DNA of 64,000 bases. Source: Glossina fuscipes (Eukaryota > Arthropoda > Insecta > Diptera > Glossinidae). Position numbers and translations under genes: made by a program. Below, in pieces: positions 53,001 to 64,000 of the stretch (the stretch's first letter is position 1; the number at the start of each line of letters is the position of its first letter). The DNA lies in NCBI RefSeq assembly GCF_014805625.2, contig NW_023998417.1, positions 1,190,452 to 1,254,451 on the forward strand, read 5' to 3'. Below the pieces are notes generated by a model. The model made no database searches and had not been told where the DNA came from. It saw only the letters and a list, made by a program, of their open reading frames with translations.

Positions 53001-54320
53001 AGAGGCCTTTGAGAGAGCATTGAATCATTTTGCTTGGGCTTTTTTTCTTTTTAATGAGACAATTTACTAAAGTCAATTTTAATTTTTTGCGAAAAGAGTC
53101 ACTTTGATATGAAAATTTATGCGATTCTCATGAATGTTTTCCATAGTATTCAGAGCACATATTTTAAATAACCGGTTTTGTTTTTTAAACTTTTTTTCAG
53201 GTGTGATTCTGTAAAGATCCCGTACATTGTCGGAAGTGGAACGAGAATTATATTCGGCAGTAGTGCGAGATTTAAGAATACACGAGTGAAAGTCAATAGT
53301 AAACTAAGTCTGTGCGATTTTCTTTCGTCCTTCGTCAACGACTGACTATAAATAGTAGGAAGGAACAATAAAAAGATATGAAGAAAAGATATGAAGAATC
53401 AAATGTGCATTTGAACGATCCCTTTTCCGTCCAAATGTCCATCGAATGACTATAATAGGAAGGAAGAAAAAATACGTATTTGAAGTATTTCGCCGTGCTA
53501 TGCCTATGCTTTTTGAAATTTTATTGTATGATAACAACTAATGTGTGTCATTAAAAAGTTTTTACCTAAACCAGATTTAATGATATGCTTTTTTGGAATT
53601 TTTTATAACAATTTTTTTAACCATTTTTTAATTCCAAGCAATCGAAATTGCAATGAAAGCGTCATTTGCATTGTGGGCTTGAAAAATTTTATACGAATCT
53701 TGGTTTGGTTTTTATTTCGAAATTCATTGTTATTCAATTTTTGCGGAATGCGCAGCGCCATTTACCAGACCTTTAAATTATGTATGACAACAAACAGTAA
53801 CACAATAACGACCGCAAACAACAACCGAAAATGTTACAACTCTAACATGCAATAAAGAGCAAAGCAGAGACATGGCTAACACGATTTATATATATGTCGA
53901 ACCAGTGTTCCTAAAAAAAAAAAAAATAGATGATTACGGGCGTTTTATACTCTCCCAGTTGCTCTCCCACAGTTGCTTTGCGTAAGAAAGAAATGTGTTT
54001 TAATATTAGATACCAAACCAGTACGTACGTACATAAATGTAGTCAATTCAATCTTAAAGACTGACTGACTGACTGACTGACTGACTGACTGCATCTTTGA
54101 TTTATGCATTATAGTCCCTCCCCTCGATACGGCATTGATACAATACATACATTTTATGATGTTTATACACGTTTTGTTTCATTTTGTTTTTGTTTTTGTT
54201 TTTATGTGTTTTTTTTTTTTGCTGTTTTCTCTTATACGGACATATTTTGTTTTTGGCCAGCAATTCAAGTGCTTGTTGTAGTATTCCCAAAATTTTTTGA
54301 AAAATTTGCATAATTGTTGC

Positions 54321-54357
<37 letters not shown>

Positions 54358-56250
54358 TGCTTTCAGTATTTCTCACTCCTTACACATTATATACTACAAA
54401 TGTTTACATATACATATACATACATATATATATGCACGAATGCATGTATATACGTCGCTAGTAGTTTACGGTCTAAAGTTTGTTCACGTTGAGTGAAAGA
54501 CATGTGAATCGAAAGTAACCGTTTCTCCTCCTTTTGGCCAATGAATGCAAATCCACACTCATACAGACAGAGCAACTTCTAACATTATAAATAATGCTTT
54601 TACTTATTTTCTCTATATACATATATGTATATATGCATGTACACATCACTCACATTGTATATAATTTGTTGTTCATTGCTATTATATGTGTGTGTGTGTG
54701 TGTGTGTTCGGATAGATAACTCTGTTTTGCATACTTTTACGTATGAAAATTTAAAAGTTTCATGCAATACATTGTCGACACCAAAAATTACACATGTAAA
54801 TTGCAAATTGCTAAAAATACTATTGCTGCCGGTCACTGTTGTTACCCATTGTATGGTATATTTAGTTAATTTAACCACAAAATAGACTATTACGTGTATA
54901 TGTATGTGCACGCAGCTGTCTAAGTGTACCTATACCAAGCGTATATATTAGCATATCTGAAGTGTGGTTAACACTACATTATTATTGTGCATTCTTTTTT
55001 TCTATTTACAGAAAATACTCAGTCAGTCAGTGTGTGTGTGTGTGTGTGTGTGTTGTGTGTAAATTTGAAATTTTTAAAGAAACTTGGGTTTTTGTTACCG
55101 TTACATTGCACCTTGAATATGTACACGTTCTAGCGGGGAAACATACTAAGACTGTGATTACGCTAATAATAATACAAATGATTTGACTTCAGAGAAGTTC
55201 TATATATGATATTAATTTATATGAAATATTTAGTAGTTTTGATTACCATGCAGCACCCATTCACCAGTTAGTTACTGGATACTGCTAAGTCGCATAATCT
55301 ACAACAAGAGCCAGACAGTTTGTTCAAATATTCCATGTTATATAATATACATGGAAGAAAGTGGCCAATGATGGTCCGATACTCGGAAATATTGTTAGCG
55401 AAAACTTAACTATGGCAGGCATTAATGCAGATTTTAGAACAAGTCACAAGCGCATTTCAAAAGCTTGAAAAGAATATGCTTAGATATATGTATTGGACAG
55501 CGTGACAGCCATTGTCGAATTTCATCGCTAGTGCATGATTCTATTTTTATACCGGAGCATATGTTTTTTTGAAATGTAATATGCAATGAAAAAAAAAATT
55601 TATGTTCAAAGTTCAGAAAAGTGACTTGGTGGACTTGGTCACTGCTTGGTAAGATCTTAATCTTAAAGATTCCATCTAAGGCAAATATAACTTTCTCACT
55701 TTAATACTCTACAATTGCAGCTGGGCGAGATGCGCCAGGCTAAAGTTGGGAATACAAACTAATGCATAAAATCTATCTCAATTTGATTAAAGATCTGCTT
55801 CAGCAGAGGAGATCTCAGGCTTTTGCAAGCCTGGCGTTAATTGAGACTATCTATATGTTATAAGATCTTTTATAAATGTTTGTCAAGGTCATAAACGAAT
55901 TCACGTTCACATTATTTGCAGTATATTCAGTATACTGTTATCGTTAATTGAAAAAATTTTTTTCGAGTTAAATATTTTAACAGATGTGTTTACGTCCGAC
56001 ACAAAATCAGATGAAAAGAAAAAAAATTAATTAAATTGTTGAGTTCTAAAATAATTGCTTATAAGTGATGCTCTTGTATTATGTTAATCTACGTATATAT
56101 ATATATATATATATATGTATATCACAAGTCTCCGAATAAAGTCATTTCATTAGATTCGTGCAAACAAATATTGTTTGTTATGTAGAAAATTTTATATGAC
56201 AAGGAAAAGCTACAATTAAAATTTATGATTGGCATTTTACCTAAATTGTG
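53001..56250. other. intergenic, microsatellites, no supported gene
   Basis: (GACT)n at about 54058-54091, (TA)n at 54322-54350, (GT)n at about 54686-54708 and 55029-55053, and (TA)n near 56095-56116. No coding feature was supported upstream of the first + strand OBP promoter. Confidence 0.6.
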
Positions 56251-56257
56251 CAAATAT

Positions 56258-56292
56258 TATATAAAGGAGTACACAAGTGTTAAACACTCATT
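56258..56292 (+). promoter_or_regulatory. core promoter of the first OS-F-like OBP gene
   Basis: TATATAAA at 56258-56265, then the arthropod initiator TCATT with +1 A at 56290, 32 nt from the TATA start. The predicted 5' UTR is 87 nt to the ATG at 56377. The second gene has the same layout. Confidence 0.65.
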
Positions 56293-56376
56293 AACACCGC
56301 ATAGACACAGTTGAAAAATAACAATTTCAAAGAATTTTGATAAGAGAAGGCGACTCGGCCGGTCAAGACAATAATA

Positions 56377-57488
56377 ATGCTTTTAAAGTGTGATTGGTTG
56401 CTTTTAATTTTCTTAACTAAGTTATCACTACTAATACGAATTCATTCGACACCTCTACGACGTGACAATAATGTAAGTTTTTCAATAATAAAAAATTGGA
56501 ATTAATCTGCTAAGTCTGCTAAACATACATTAATTAATTTTCCTTTAAATAGTATCCACCAAAGGAACTTATAACGGGAGCTAAACCACTACATGAGAAA
56601 TGTGTAAAAGAAACTGGAGTAACGGAAGGTAATGTGTTTATAATAAAGTGTGCTTTTAAAAGTTTTGCACACACTTGATGGATAAGGTATTCTCACATAT
56701 GCAGGACATCAAGAACGCGACATCTCGGTAAATTATCATAGGAATCATTATACTTAAGTCCGCATGAGAAGGTTATCTTGAGAGCAAACTTTTAAGCATG
56801 GTGTAGAAGCGGAAGGGACCCAAATTTTTAACGCGTCTTAGAACCTAAACAATGTCGTCATTTAGTTTTCAATAACTTGTGATTTTAACTCTAGGCAGCT
56901 TTTAATAATGATAAATATTGGGTTTCATGATGCACTAGATATGTTTAAAATATTGCAGAGGATGATGGCGGTTGATTTTATTGCCAATTTTTTTTTTTTC
57001 TTGTAATTAAAACAAAATTGTTTCCACCACTACCTGTATCCTGTCAATATGACGACCTTACAATGTAGCAAAGCGAAAAGGAAAATTTCCATCTTACAAT
57101 CTCCGCATTTTGCAAATTGATTTTATGCTTATCTGTATTTTGTTTCGCAGAGGCAATCAAAGAATTTAGTGATGGAGAAGTACACGAAGATGAAGCCTTA
57201 AAATGTTATATGAATTGCTTTTTTCACGAGTTGGGCGCAGTTGATGATAAGGGTGATGTTCATTTGGAAACTTTAAATTTAATTATGCCAGGATCGTTTG
57301 TAGATGCCATACTAAAACCAGCTCAACATTGCATTCATCCAGAGGGCGATACCTTGTGTCATAAAGCCTGGTGGTTCCATCAATGTTGGAAGAAAGCCGA
57401 TCCAGAGGTATTTTAATTTAGTACAAAAATCATTATAATTATTTAAAAAAAAATATTACTCTTCTTCCAGCATTACTTTCTTTTGTAA
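56377..57488 (+). CDS. Obp83a: odorant-binding protein, OS-F-like, copy 1 (148 aa, four exons)
   Basis: PBP/GOBP-family carrier expected in olfactory sensillum lymph. Exons: 56377-56472 (signal peptide), 56553-56628, 57151-57407 and the 18-nt exon 57471-57488 (HYFLL, stop). Junction phases 0, 1 and 0 all fit. The N-terminus has a hydrophobic run (WLLLIFLTKLSLLI) followed by RRDNN and the mature start YPPKEL. Six cysteines: C1-X26-C2-X3-C3-X37-C4-X8-C5-X8-C6, the classic OBP spacing. Conserved [48 protein letters not shown]. The exon-3 donor GTATTT is weak compared with GTAAGT in the other copies. A TATA/initiator promoter lies 87 nt upstream. About 75 of the 85 exon-3 residues equal those of the copy at 59.1 kb, so they are tandem duplicates. 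Orthology to Drosophila Obp83a (OS-F) is inferred from these motifs. Confidence 0.93.
57471..57488 (+). other. 18-nt terminal coding micro-exon (copy 1)
   Basis: After TACTCTTCTTCCAG the bases CATTACTTTCTTTTGTAA encode HYFLL and stop. The same peptide is coded at 60202-60219 with different third bases, showing that the exon is real and under protein-level constraint. Confidence 0.9.
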
Positions 57489-57641
57489 GATAATCATTTT
57501 GTGTGGGAATGACACCTAAAGAAATTGTGATTGAAATTTTTATAAAATTCTGGACTGATTTTAATCTAAATTGAACATATATTTAAATTTATACTACTCG
57601 ATGTTATCTGCGGAATTTTTAATAATATCATAAAGAAATTT

Positions 57642-57647
57642 AATAAA
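57642..57647 (+). promoter_or_regulatory. candidate poly(A) signal, OBP copy 1
   Basis: First AATAAA on the + strand after the stop codon, 154 nt downstream. AT-richness makes chance hexamers likely. Confidence 0.35.
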
Positions 57648-57659
57648 TTTAAAATGTAT

Positions 57660-57836
57660 TCCAGGGATGTATTAAAACTCTTTATAATTCGCTTAAAAAT
57701 TTGTAAAATGACTATTACAACAACTATTATAACAACTTCTTCAAGATTGTCCTTCTTCGGCCATGGACACAAAAAATAAAAAAATCATAGGCGCTTTAGT
57801 TCGTTCATTAGCATCCGATCAGATACTTTTGTGAAA

Positions 57837-57867
<31 letters not shown>

Positions 57868-58900
57868 TTGTGATATAGGATTTATTCACGTTTATAGTAT
57901 ATATCAGCAAATTGAAATATTTCGTTCATCGTCGACGGACATACACACAACAAATATTTAATTGTCCTTTGTAAGGAAAAATTGTAGGGAATCTTAGCTT
58001 AATATCTACTCGATACCGTTAACATTTTCATGTCGTCGATGCGTCCGACCGCATTTCTTGAATCTCAAATAATTACTTAAAACTGTAAACACCAGCATGA
58101 GCCAAACTTTCGATGAAAGGTAGGCGGACAGATGGACTGACACGACTTAATCGACTAAAAATTTAACGTTAATCACATATTTGTCTGTCTTTGAACGGAA
58201 ATTCGACATTCCTGTCATTATCTTTCGATATATATATATATGTAAAACGCGTTATTATGTGATTCTTCAATACACGATACGATACGATAATTAAATAGCA
58301 AAGTTTTAATACAATTGAATCGAATGTGCTTTGTCTGAAAAATATAACTTAATACAAAAATTTTTAATTACATGTTGCAAGTATCGTGTTACAAATTTTT
58401 TTTTTTTTTTGCATAAAGAGAACGTAGAATAAAGAAAGGCATATATTGTACTTAAGGCGAATTTTGTATACCCATCATCGGCAAAAGGGCTTTGATTACA
58501 TTCTGCGAGTCATCAAAATCATTATAATTATAATAAAATGTTGGAAATTTGCATTTTCTTCCGTAGGAGTGTTTTAGTGTTTATAAGTATTTCCAATAAA
58601 TTACTTATATTTGAAACATTGAACTTGATGAAAGAATATCGACAATAGTTACTCGGACGGACGGACATTAGAATACTGTTGAAGGGTCTGGGAATCAGTT
58701 TATATACAAAGAGGTTAGAGTTAAAAAACAAAAAAAAAAAAAAAAAAAAATATTTCACCGAATTATTGTTTATTTAGTCTGGCTAGCAGCTTAATAATGG
58801 ATAAAAAAAAAATAAAATATCCTTTAAGGATACTCTGATATTTTTACTCTTTATAGAGTTACAAACGAAATGATAAAATTGCTACACCCTACCCTTAGAT
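57660..58900. other. spacer between the two OS-F-like genes
   Basis: (TA)n at about 57839-57868 and a GGACGGACGGAC core at about 58656-58667 (mini-me-like, - strand), plus a poly-A run near 58730. No gene. Confidence 0.6.
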
Positions 58901-58906
58901 GATAGG

Positions 58907-58941
58907 TATAAAAACATGAACTGTTCGTTTAAATATTCATT
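58907..58941 (+). promoter_or_regulatory. core promoter of the second OS-F-like OBP gene
   Basis: TATAAAAA at 58907-58914 and initiator TCATT with +1 A at 58939, again 32 nt apart, giving a 170-nt 5' UTR. The same spacing and initiator as at 56258-56292 supports both promoter calls. Confidence 0.65.
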
Positions 58942-59108
58942 ATCGCAATCCATATAGGTACGAAAAGCAAGAAAAAAAAAAAACTTTATATTAATATTTT
59001 CGCATTCTTCGAAAAAAACGTAATATTAAATTTTTAAAAGGAGAAAAAGGAAAAAAAAAAATATTTGAAAAACTTTTTTTGATTGCGAACAATTGATGAT
59101 AGCAAGCA

Positions 59109-60219
59109 ATGATTGTTAAGTGTAAATTTAATTGTGAAATGATTTTTGTTATTCTCTTAATTATCCTGTTGCTGATAAGAATTCAGGCACAATCACCCAA
59201 ACGGGACAATAAAGTAGGTACAAATTAAATAGAAATTGTTTAAAAACGAGAAAAAAGAGAAAGTAAAGACCATTTTTTTTTTTTGTGTTATAGTATCCAC
59301 CAAAGGAACTCATTACAATGGCTAAACCGTTTCATGAAGCATGTGTAAAGCAAACTGGAGTAACGGAAGGTAATTTATTTCTTTATTGTTAAAGTTTCGA
59401 TCGTAAATAAAAAATGAAAATGATAATAATCTTGCATGGTATGCCAGTCGAGTTATTGCGTTTGCAACAGAAAAACAAAAATGTCATAAGTTAGATGTAG
59501 CCTTAGTTTATGAAGGATCGGCACATGTCAGTCAGTTGGTTGGTCAGTTTTCATGCGTTTTGCACAAAGTAATAGAGAAAGTTAAAGAATTTTACAAGTA
59601 CAGTAGACTCATCCGTCCGTCCGTCCATCTCGATTTGTTCCATGTTGCACGAGTCATTTAGGTTATGCAAATTCAACGCGAAACTTATGAAAAGAAATTG
59701 AAATTTATGACTATCAGGAGACCATCCATCTATTAAAATATTTTTTATTTGTTGCAAAAAGACTCTTGATAGGGCAATTGAGTTATGCAGAATTAATAAA
59801 ATTCTTGTAGGTAAACTTTGAAGGCGACCTCTTTTCATCTTTTATTTTATTGTTTTTTTTTTTTTTTGGTTTTTAGAGGCAATTAAGGAATTCAGCGAAG
59901 GAAATATCCATGAAGATGAGGCTTTGAAATGTTATATGAATTGTTTTTTTCATGAATTGGGTTTGGTTGACGATAAGGGCGACGTTCATTTGGAAACTTT
60001 ACGTCAAAGTATGCCTGGATCTTTTGTTGATCTTATATTAAAACCAGCTCAGCATTGTGTTCATCCAGAAGGTGATACACTCTGCCATAAGGCCTGGTGG
60101 TTTCATCAATGCTGGAAAAAAGCCGATCCAGTTGTAAGTAAGTTAATGCAAGATATTTGCCATTTTTTAAAGAAAACTTTTCCTTTTCTCTATTATTGCA
60201 GCATTATTTTCTCTTATAA
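59109..60219 (+). CDS. Obp83a: odorant-binding protein, OS-F-like, copy 2 (151 aa, four exons)
   Basis: Exons: 59109-59213 (signal peptide, 35 codons), 59294-59369, 59877-60133 and the micro-exon 60202-60219 (HYFLL, stop); donors GTAGGT, GTAATT and GTAAGT. A hydrophobic run [13 protein letters not shown] is followed by an Ala/Gln-rich cleavage-like region and RDNK, and the mature part starts YPPKEL. Six cysteines with the same spacing as copy 1. Differences from copy 1 in exon 3 cluster at the start (SEGNI for SDGEV) and in one helix (RQS for NLI), residues that in the family line or cap the ligand pocket region, so ligand preference may differ (inference). A second in-frame ATG at codon 11 is possible. 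The intron before exon 3 (about 500 bp) carries a CCGTCCGTCCGTCC core (59610-59623). AATAAA lies 37 nt after the stop. Confidence 0.93.
60202..60219 (+). other. 18-nt terminal coding micro-exon (copy 2)
   Basis: TTATTGCAG precedes CATTATTTTCTCTTATAA, coding HYFLL and stop. Gene predictors would easily read through the donor at 60134 instead and give a false C-terminus. Confidence 0.9.
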
Positions 60220-60255
60220 AAATGTTAAACTTATTGTCTTTGTTGTTTTCTGTAT

Positions 60256-60261
60256 AATAAA
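60256..60261 (+). promoter_or_regulatory. poly(A) signal, OBP copy 2
   Basis: AATAAA 37 nt after the stop codon, the first on this strand after the gene. Confidence 0.55.
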
Positions 60262-60269
60262 TATTCCCT

Positions 60270-61019
60270 TCCATAATGAATGTAAAATTTTTGCATGCAA
60301 ATTTTATGACAAGTGCGTGCATAGTGCCGTCATTTCAACGCACTCCTCCACCACGGTCCATTTTCATAAGAGAGCCATTTCAACTGAATGATTGCTGTCA
60401 CGAATAGTTTGTCTTTACCTGATTTGTGTTTTTATGTAGAAGTTTGGAAGAGTGAACTCATCTACCAAGTCGACAAGTGCTGTCTGAGAATAAACTAAAA
60501 CGATACTCAATCAACTTTGAATGGATTTGTCGGTAACAATTGGCCATAGCAGGAAGCACACCTCAAATCCGATATTCAATCTCCAAATGACGAAGTACTT
60601 CCTACCCCATATTCAAATCATCTACGGATACTATGTTCTGTGAATAAAGCGACTATCATGTGTATGGCAAACGCAATTCCGTCTGGTGGAGGTGTGCGCA
60701 CGCATTTGTCACACAACGTGCACAATATCCAGAAAATAAATTTAATAACACTCTACGCTTGTGAATATTTTTTTCCAGCTTCGGTGGTTAGCGTTTTGAC
60801 TTTGTTTTTAAGGAAGAAAGCCAAAAAGGCTCTCTTTAGCGCTAGGTCTGGCCATTAGTTCTTTTTCTGATCGTTGCATACCAAGTTTTCTTACAGCTAT
60901 TACTAAGAGAGTGCATCAGGCTAATCGCACATGTAGCTCAGGAGGAAGCATGGTTGCACTTAGAAGAATACACAGCTGAGCCTGCAATTGCAAAGTGTCG
61001 ACCCAGTTATTAAACGTCC
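60270..61019. other. intergenic, no supported gene
   Basis: Less AT-rich than usual. The frame 60640-60858 (+) has no recognisable domain. Confidence 0.5.
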
Positions 61020-61135
61020 GCCTGAGCAGTCGAGTAGCTAAGAATAGCGACCACCAAGTCAGCGTTCGCCAGACCAAAGTTCAAGTGCGGTATAGTTTTC
61101 TTTGCTCGTAGTCACAGTGAGCTCTTAGTCAGTAA
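61020..61135 (+). repeat. SINE-like head, copy 4 (diverged)
   Basis: CGCCTGAGCAGTCGAGTAGC, TAAGAATAGCGACCACCAAG and AAAGTTCAAGTGCGG follow the layout of the tRNA-like head at 52365 (CGCCTAAGTGATCGAGTAGG ... AATCTTAAGTGCC). The shared body is not clear, so membership is tentative. Confidence 0.4.
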
Positions 61136-61139
61136 AGGT

Positions 61140-63554
61140 GTAACTCTTATCGATTAAGTCCGCAACGGCTAGGTTGCGGCCCCCACCTTTTACTTTTCTT
61201 TATTGCTTCCGACAGTCACCGTGTTACAAAAATAGGAGACATCTACTGAGTGATTGGTTATATTGAAAAAAAAAGTACGAATAGCGACTTGCTTCTAAGG
61301 TTAATAGCTAAGCTAAGGAAGTTTATATTCACCTTGCAGCGAATTTCTGACAACCATTATCTCGTAATAATGAAAGCTAAAAGTTGGTAAAATATTTTAT
61401 TTACCGTACACATGCGGGTTAGCCCTTTGAAACAATCTTATGGCGACGCATTACAATTAAAGTAAGAAATGTGTTCACGTTTTACGTTTCACGTTTTATT
61501 TCCATATATCTCCACATATCTCATAAATGGTAAATTAAAGCTTTTCGCTTTCAACGGATTTTTACATATTTCATAGATCGTAAAATGCAATTTTTTTTGG
61601 TTTATTATGCCGATCTCTTTAGGAGGTTTTTTAATTGAAATTTGAGTTCTACACCTTTAGGTGGATCAAAGCAAGTTTTGCATTCGTATGTTAATCGTTT
61701 GGATTGTAAATTACAGTTTCTTGCCTACTCCAGAGGCTCACAGACAGATTTCTGACTTGTTACCTGTGAGGGTAAATCCCTATAAAACGAGGATAGATGA
61801 TCACGACGGTTACGCAAACAGGAAAAACTCAATATTTATGACGTCTTGAACATTTCTTTATAGCTAAAGCGATTGTTAATAAATCTAGTATAGAATATCT
61901 TGGAGGGATTGGAATGTCTATACCATAGACTGTGCCGCAGATTGCAGTTTCTAGGTTTCTATATTATTAACGAAATTAGTTTTTGCTTTGGGTAAAACTT
62001 TGCTTTAACAGATCACTGCTAAATATTTTCGATCGATAATTTGTCGACAATATATTATTTTAAATTTTTAATTAGAAAGTGAGTGGTAAAGAGGAAAAAA
62101 AATATTTACAAGTGTAGAGGATTAAACTTAGTCGAATTATATGCAGAGAAGCAGAAAGCATGCGTCTTTACCGTGGTAATGATGTGCAATAATGTGAAAC
62201 AGATAGTGCCTTGCAAAAAAAAAAAGGTCTCACGATTGTTATTGTTGCATAATTACATTTTCATTTTCATTTCCCTTTTTTTTTTTTTTTTTTTTTTTTC
62301 TAATATCAATATTTCAATATACGTCTATTGTTGTTGTTGCGGAAACAACCTTTTGCATGTGCGTGATAATTTTGCAATATTTTTAACAAATAAAGCCGCA
62401 CGCATTCATTCATTCAAGCAGTGAATAGGCAAAATTTTTGCAAAAATATTTATTTTCACTAAAAACACACACACACACACACACCATTGGACTCATCTTT
62501 AAAATTGAAACGAACCTACTACACGCAGTTATCATACGTAAGTAATTAAAAACGGCACAATTTTCGGAAAATGAAGTAAATTGTTTTACTCAACTGTTGT
62601 TGTGCTATTATAGTAAAATATTTAAAAAGGTATAAAACAAAAGGAAAAAAAAAAAAAAAAAAAAAAGCAATTTTAATTAAATACTGCCAACGGTGCATTA
62701 GCAAGACTAGCAATGCGAAGAACGAATCAATAATAGTGATGTGCACGAGGCTGCAATTAAAATTTGAGCGAAAAAGTAAACAAATAAATAACTGAATGAA
62801 TCCGATGAATTAAGAAGTTGTGTATAAAAACTCAATTGCATCTCGATTATCTGACAATCTGACATCAGTTTTTACATACTCAAGCGAATCAAATAAAATT
62901 AGTAAGTTTTAGTCCTTTTCACCTTACAACGCATCCCATATACGAAATCGGTACGAGAAAGATTGACTTTCATCGAGGCATTGTTGCTGTGTTCATTATT
63001 ACTGCTCTTGTTATTGTTGTTAGTGTTTTTTGTTTATTTTTTAACCCAATGGTTACAAATTGTTGTTTAATTGTTGTGTTGTGTGTGAATGTATGGAATA
63101 TTGCCATAGAAATGTCGAAGATTACTAAATTGGATTAAAAAATTGTGTGTAAATATAAAAAGGAAAAAAAAAAGGAAAAAAAAAAAGAAAAACAAAAGAG
63201 AAATCGTACAAATAAAGTGAAAAGAATGAAAGAATAGAGGAGAAAGGAGCGAAAGATTGAGATAACAAAACCGTTTCAATATCTTTATTAAATTTTTTAA
63301 TTGATTTTTTTCTTTCTTTTTGTTTCGTTTTTTATGAAAATAATAAAAGCGTATCCTTAGTGCATGTTTTTAATTCTGTTAGTTTTGCTTTGTTTTTTCT
63401 TTTTTTTTATTTTTTTGTCATTGCATATAGATAAAGGGGTCTTCTTTTTTTATTATTCAAACAGTTGAATGAAGTTTTGTCAATGCCAAGTTTTGTTTTT
63501 ATTTGCAAAAGTAATTTCGGTCGTGAATAAATTTCTCTCTTACTCTGAACCGCG
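61140..63554. other. intergenic, no supported gene
   Basis: Poly-T near 62276-62299, (AC)n at about 62466-62484 and poly-A near 62645-62665. Open frames are poly-Lys/Phe shadows. Confidence 0.55.
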
Positions 63555-63966
63555 TTAGGTTAAAGAAGATTTGAAAAAAAAATAAATATAAAGGAACTAA
63601 ATTTTTCACACTCTATAATGTGGAGAGGGCGCGGTTGATTTTTTATATTTTCAAAATAACAGTTTTCATCGCCTAGGTGCATGAGCGTTGTAGGCGTGTC
63701 CTTGAAAAAGTTTAGGTCCCTTTCAAATTCTTTTGCAAATTTGTAGGCGATATCTTCATTTTCGCAGATCAACATTAACCATAGATACTATACGGCAGAC
63801 GGACATGCTTAGGTAAACTCCAGATTTGAAATTGTCCAAGAATTTATATACACGTTATATAGGCAATGAACAAAAATTTAACTTTGACACTATAATATTG
63901 GGTGGGCATTGGGTCAATTCTTTCTATTTTCGTACACATAATACAGCATTGCCCATAGAATATACG
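63555..63966 (-). repeat. dispersed repeat family A, copy 5 (inverted)
   Basis: On the - strand it gives the head ATTCTATGGGCAATGCTGTA, then the block corresponding to GACC(A)CGCC (diverged), TATATAAATTCTTGGACAAT, AGCATGTCCGTCTGCC core, GATATCGCCTACAAATTTGC, AAGGACACGCCTACAACGCT. It is truncated before the TATAAAAGATTCGG tail. Confidence 0.65.
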
Positions 63967-64000
63967 TTTTTGTGTATTTATCGGCTTTAGTCTATGAGTA

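Overview
The window is nuclear DNA of a higher (brachyceran, probably schizophoran) fly. This follows from a Drosophila-like p68/Rm62 DEAD-box helicase, OS-E/OS-F (Obp83) odorant-binding protein genes with fly-type four-exon structure, short GT-AG introns, arthropod-style TATA + TCATT promoters, and dispersed repeats with the (GTCY)n core known from dipteran mini-me-type elements. The DNA is very AT-rich, full of (TA)n, (GA)n and (CA)n microsatellites and poly-A/T tracts, and has long gene-poor stretches. I cannot name the genus. A tephritid or calyptrate-type genome would fit. A 100-N assembly gap (41560-41659) marks it as a draft scaffold.

Layout. 1-5955: the 3' two thirds of Rm62 on the + strand, in four exons with a 3.2-kb intron. 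Its coding frame is intact except for one missing base exactly inside the DEAD motif. 6-31 kb: no confident gene. This part holds a possible LTR-retroelement remnant (promoter plus tRNA-Lys-like primer site, then two unrecognised ORFs), several copies of a mini-me-like dispersed repeat, an internally deleted mariner element with TA target duplication, a tRNA-derived SINE-like family and two local tandem duplications. 31.0-31.4 kb: a divergent OS-E-type odorant-binding protein gene on the - strand, followed at 32.1-32.6 kb by a 36-bp minisatellite with perfectly constant period. 33-56 kb: gene-poor, with another duplicated repeat, the gap, a 0.9-kb degenerate array and more SINE/GTCY copies. 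56.3-60.3 kb: two complete tandem OS-F-like odorant-binding protein genes on the + strand, each with recognisable promoter, signal-peptide exon, two core exons and an 18-nt terminal coding micro-exon. 60.3-64 kb: repeats again.

How the parts relate. The three odorant-binding protein genes form one family cluster (one inverted and diverged, two near-identical tandem copies) and should encode secreted carriers of the antennal sensillum lymph. Rm62 is a nuclear RNA helicase with no functional link to them. From memory, Rm62 and Obp83a/b also lie in the same polytene region (82F-83) in Drosophila, so the linkage looks like conserved synteny. I found no convincing new multi-gene system. The items most worth checking are the DEAD-box frameshift, the micro-exons, the frame-preserving minisatellite beside the inverted OBP gene, and the repeat families.
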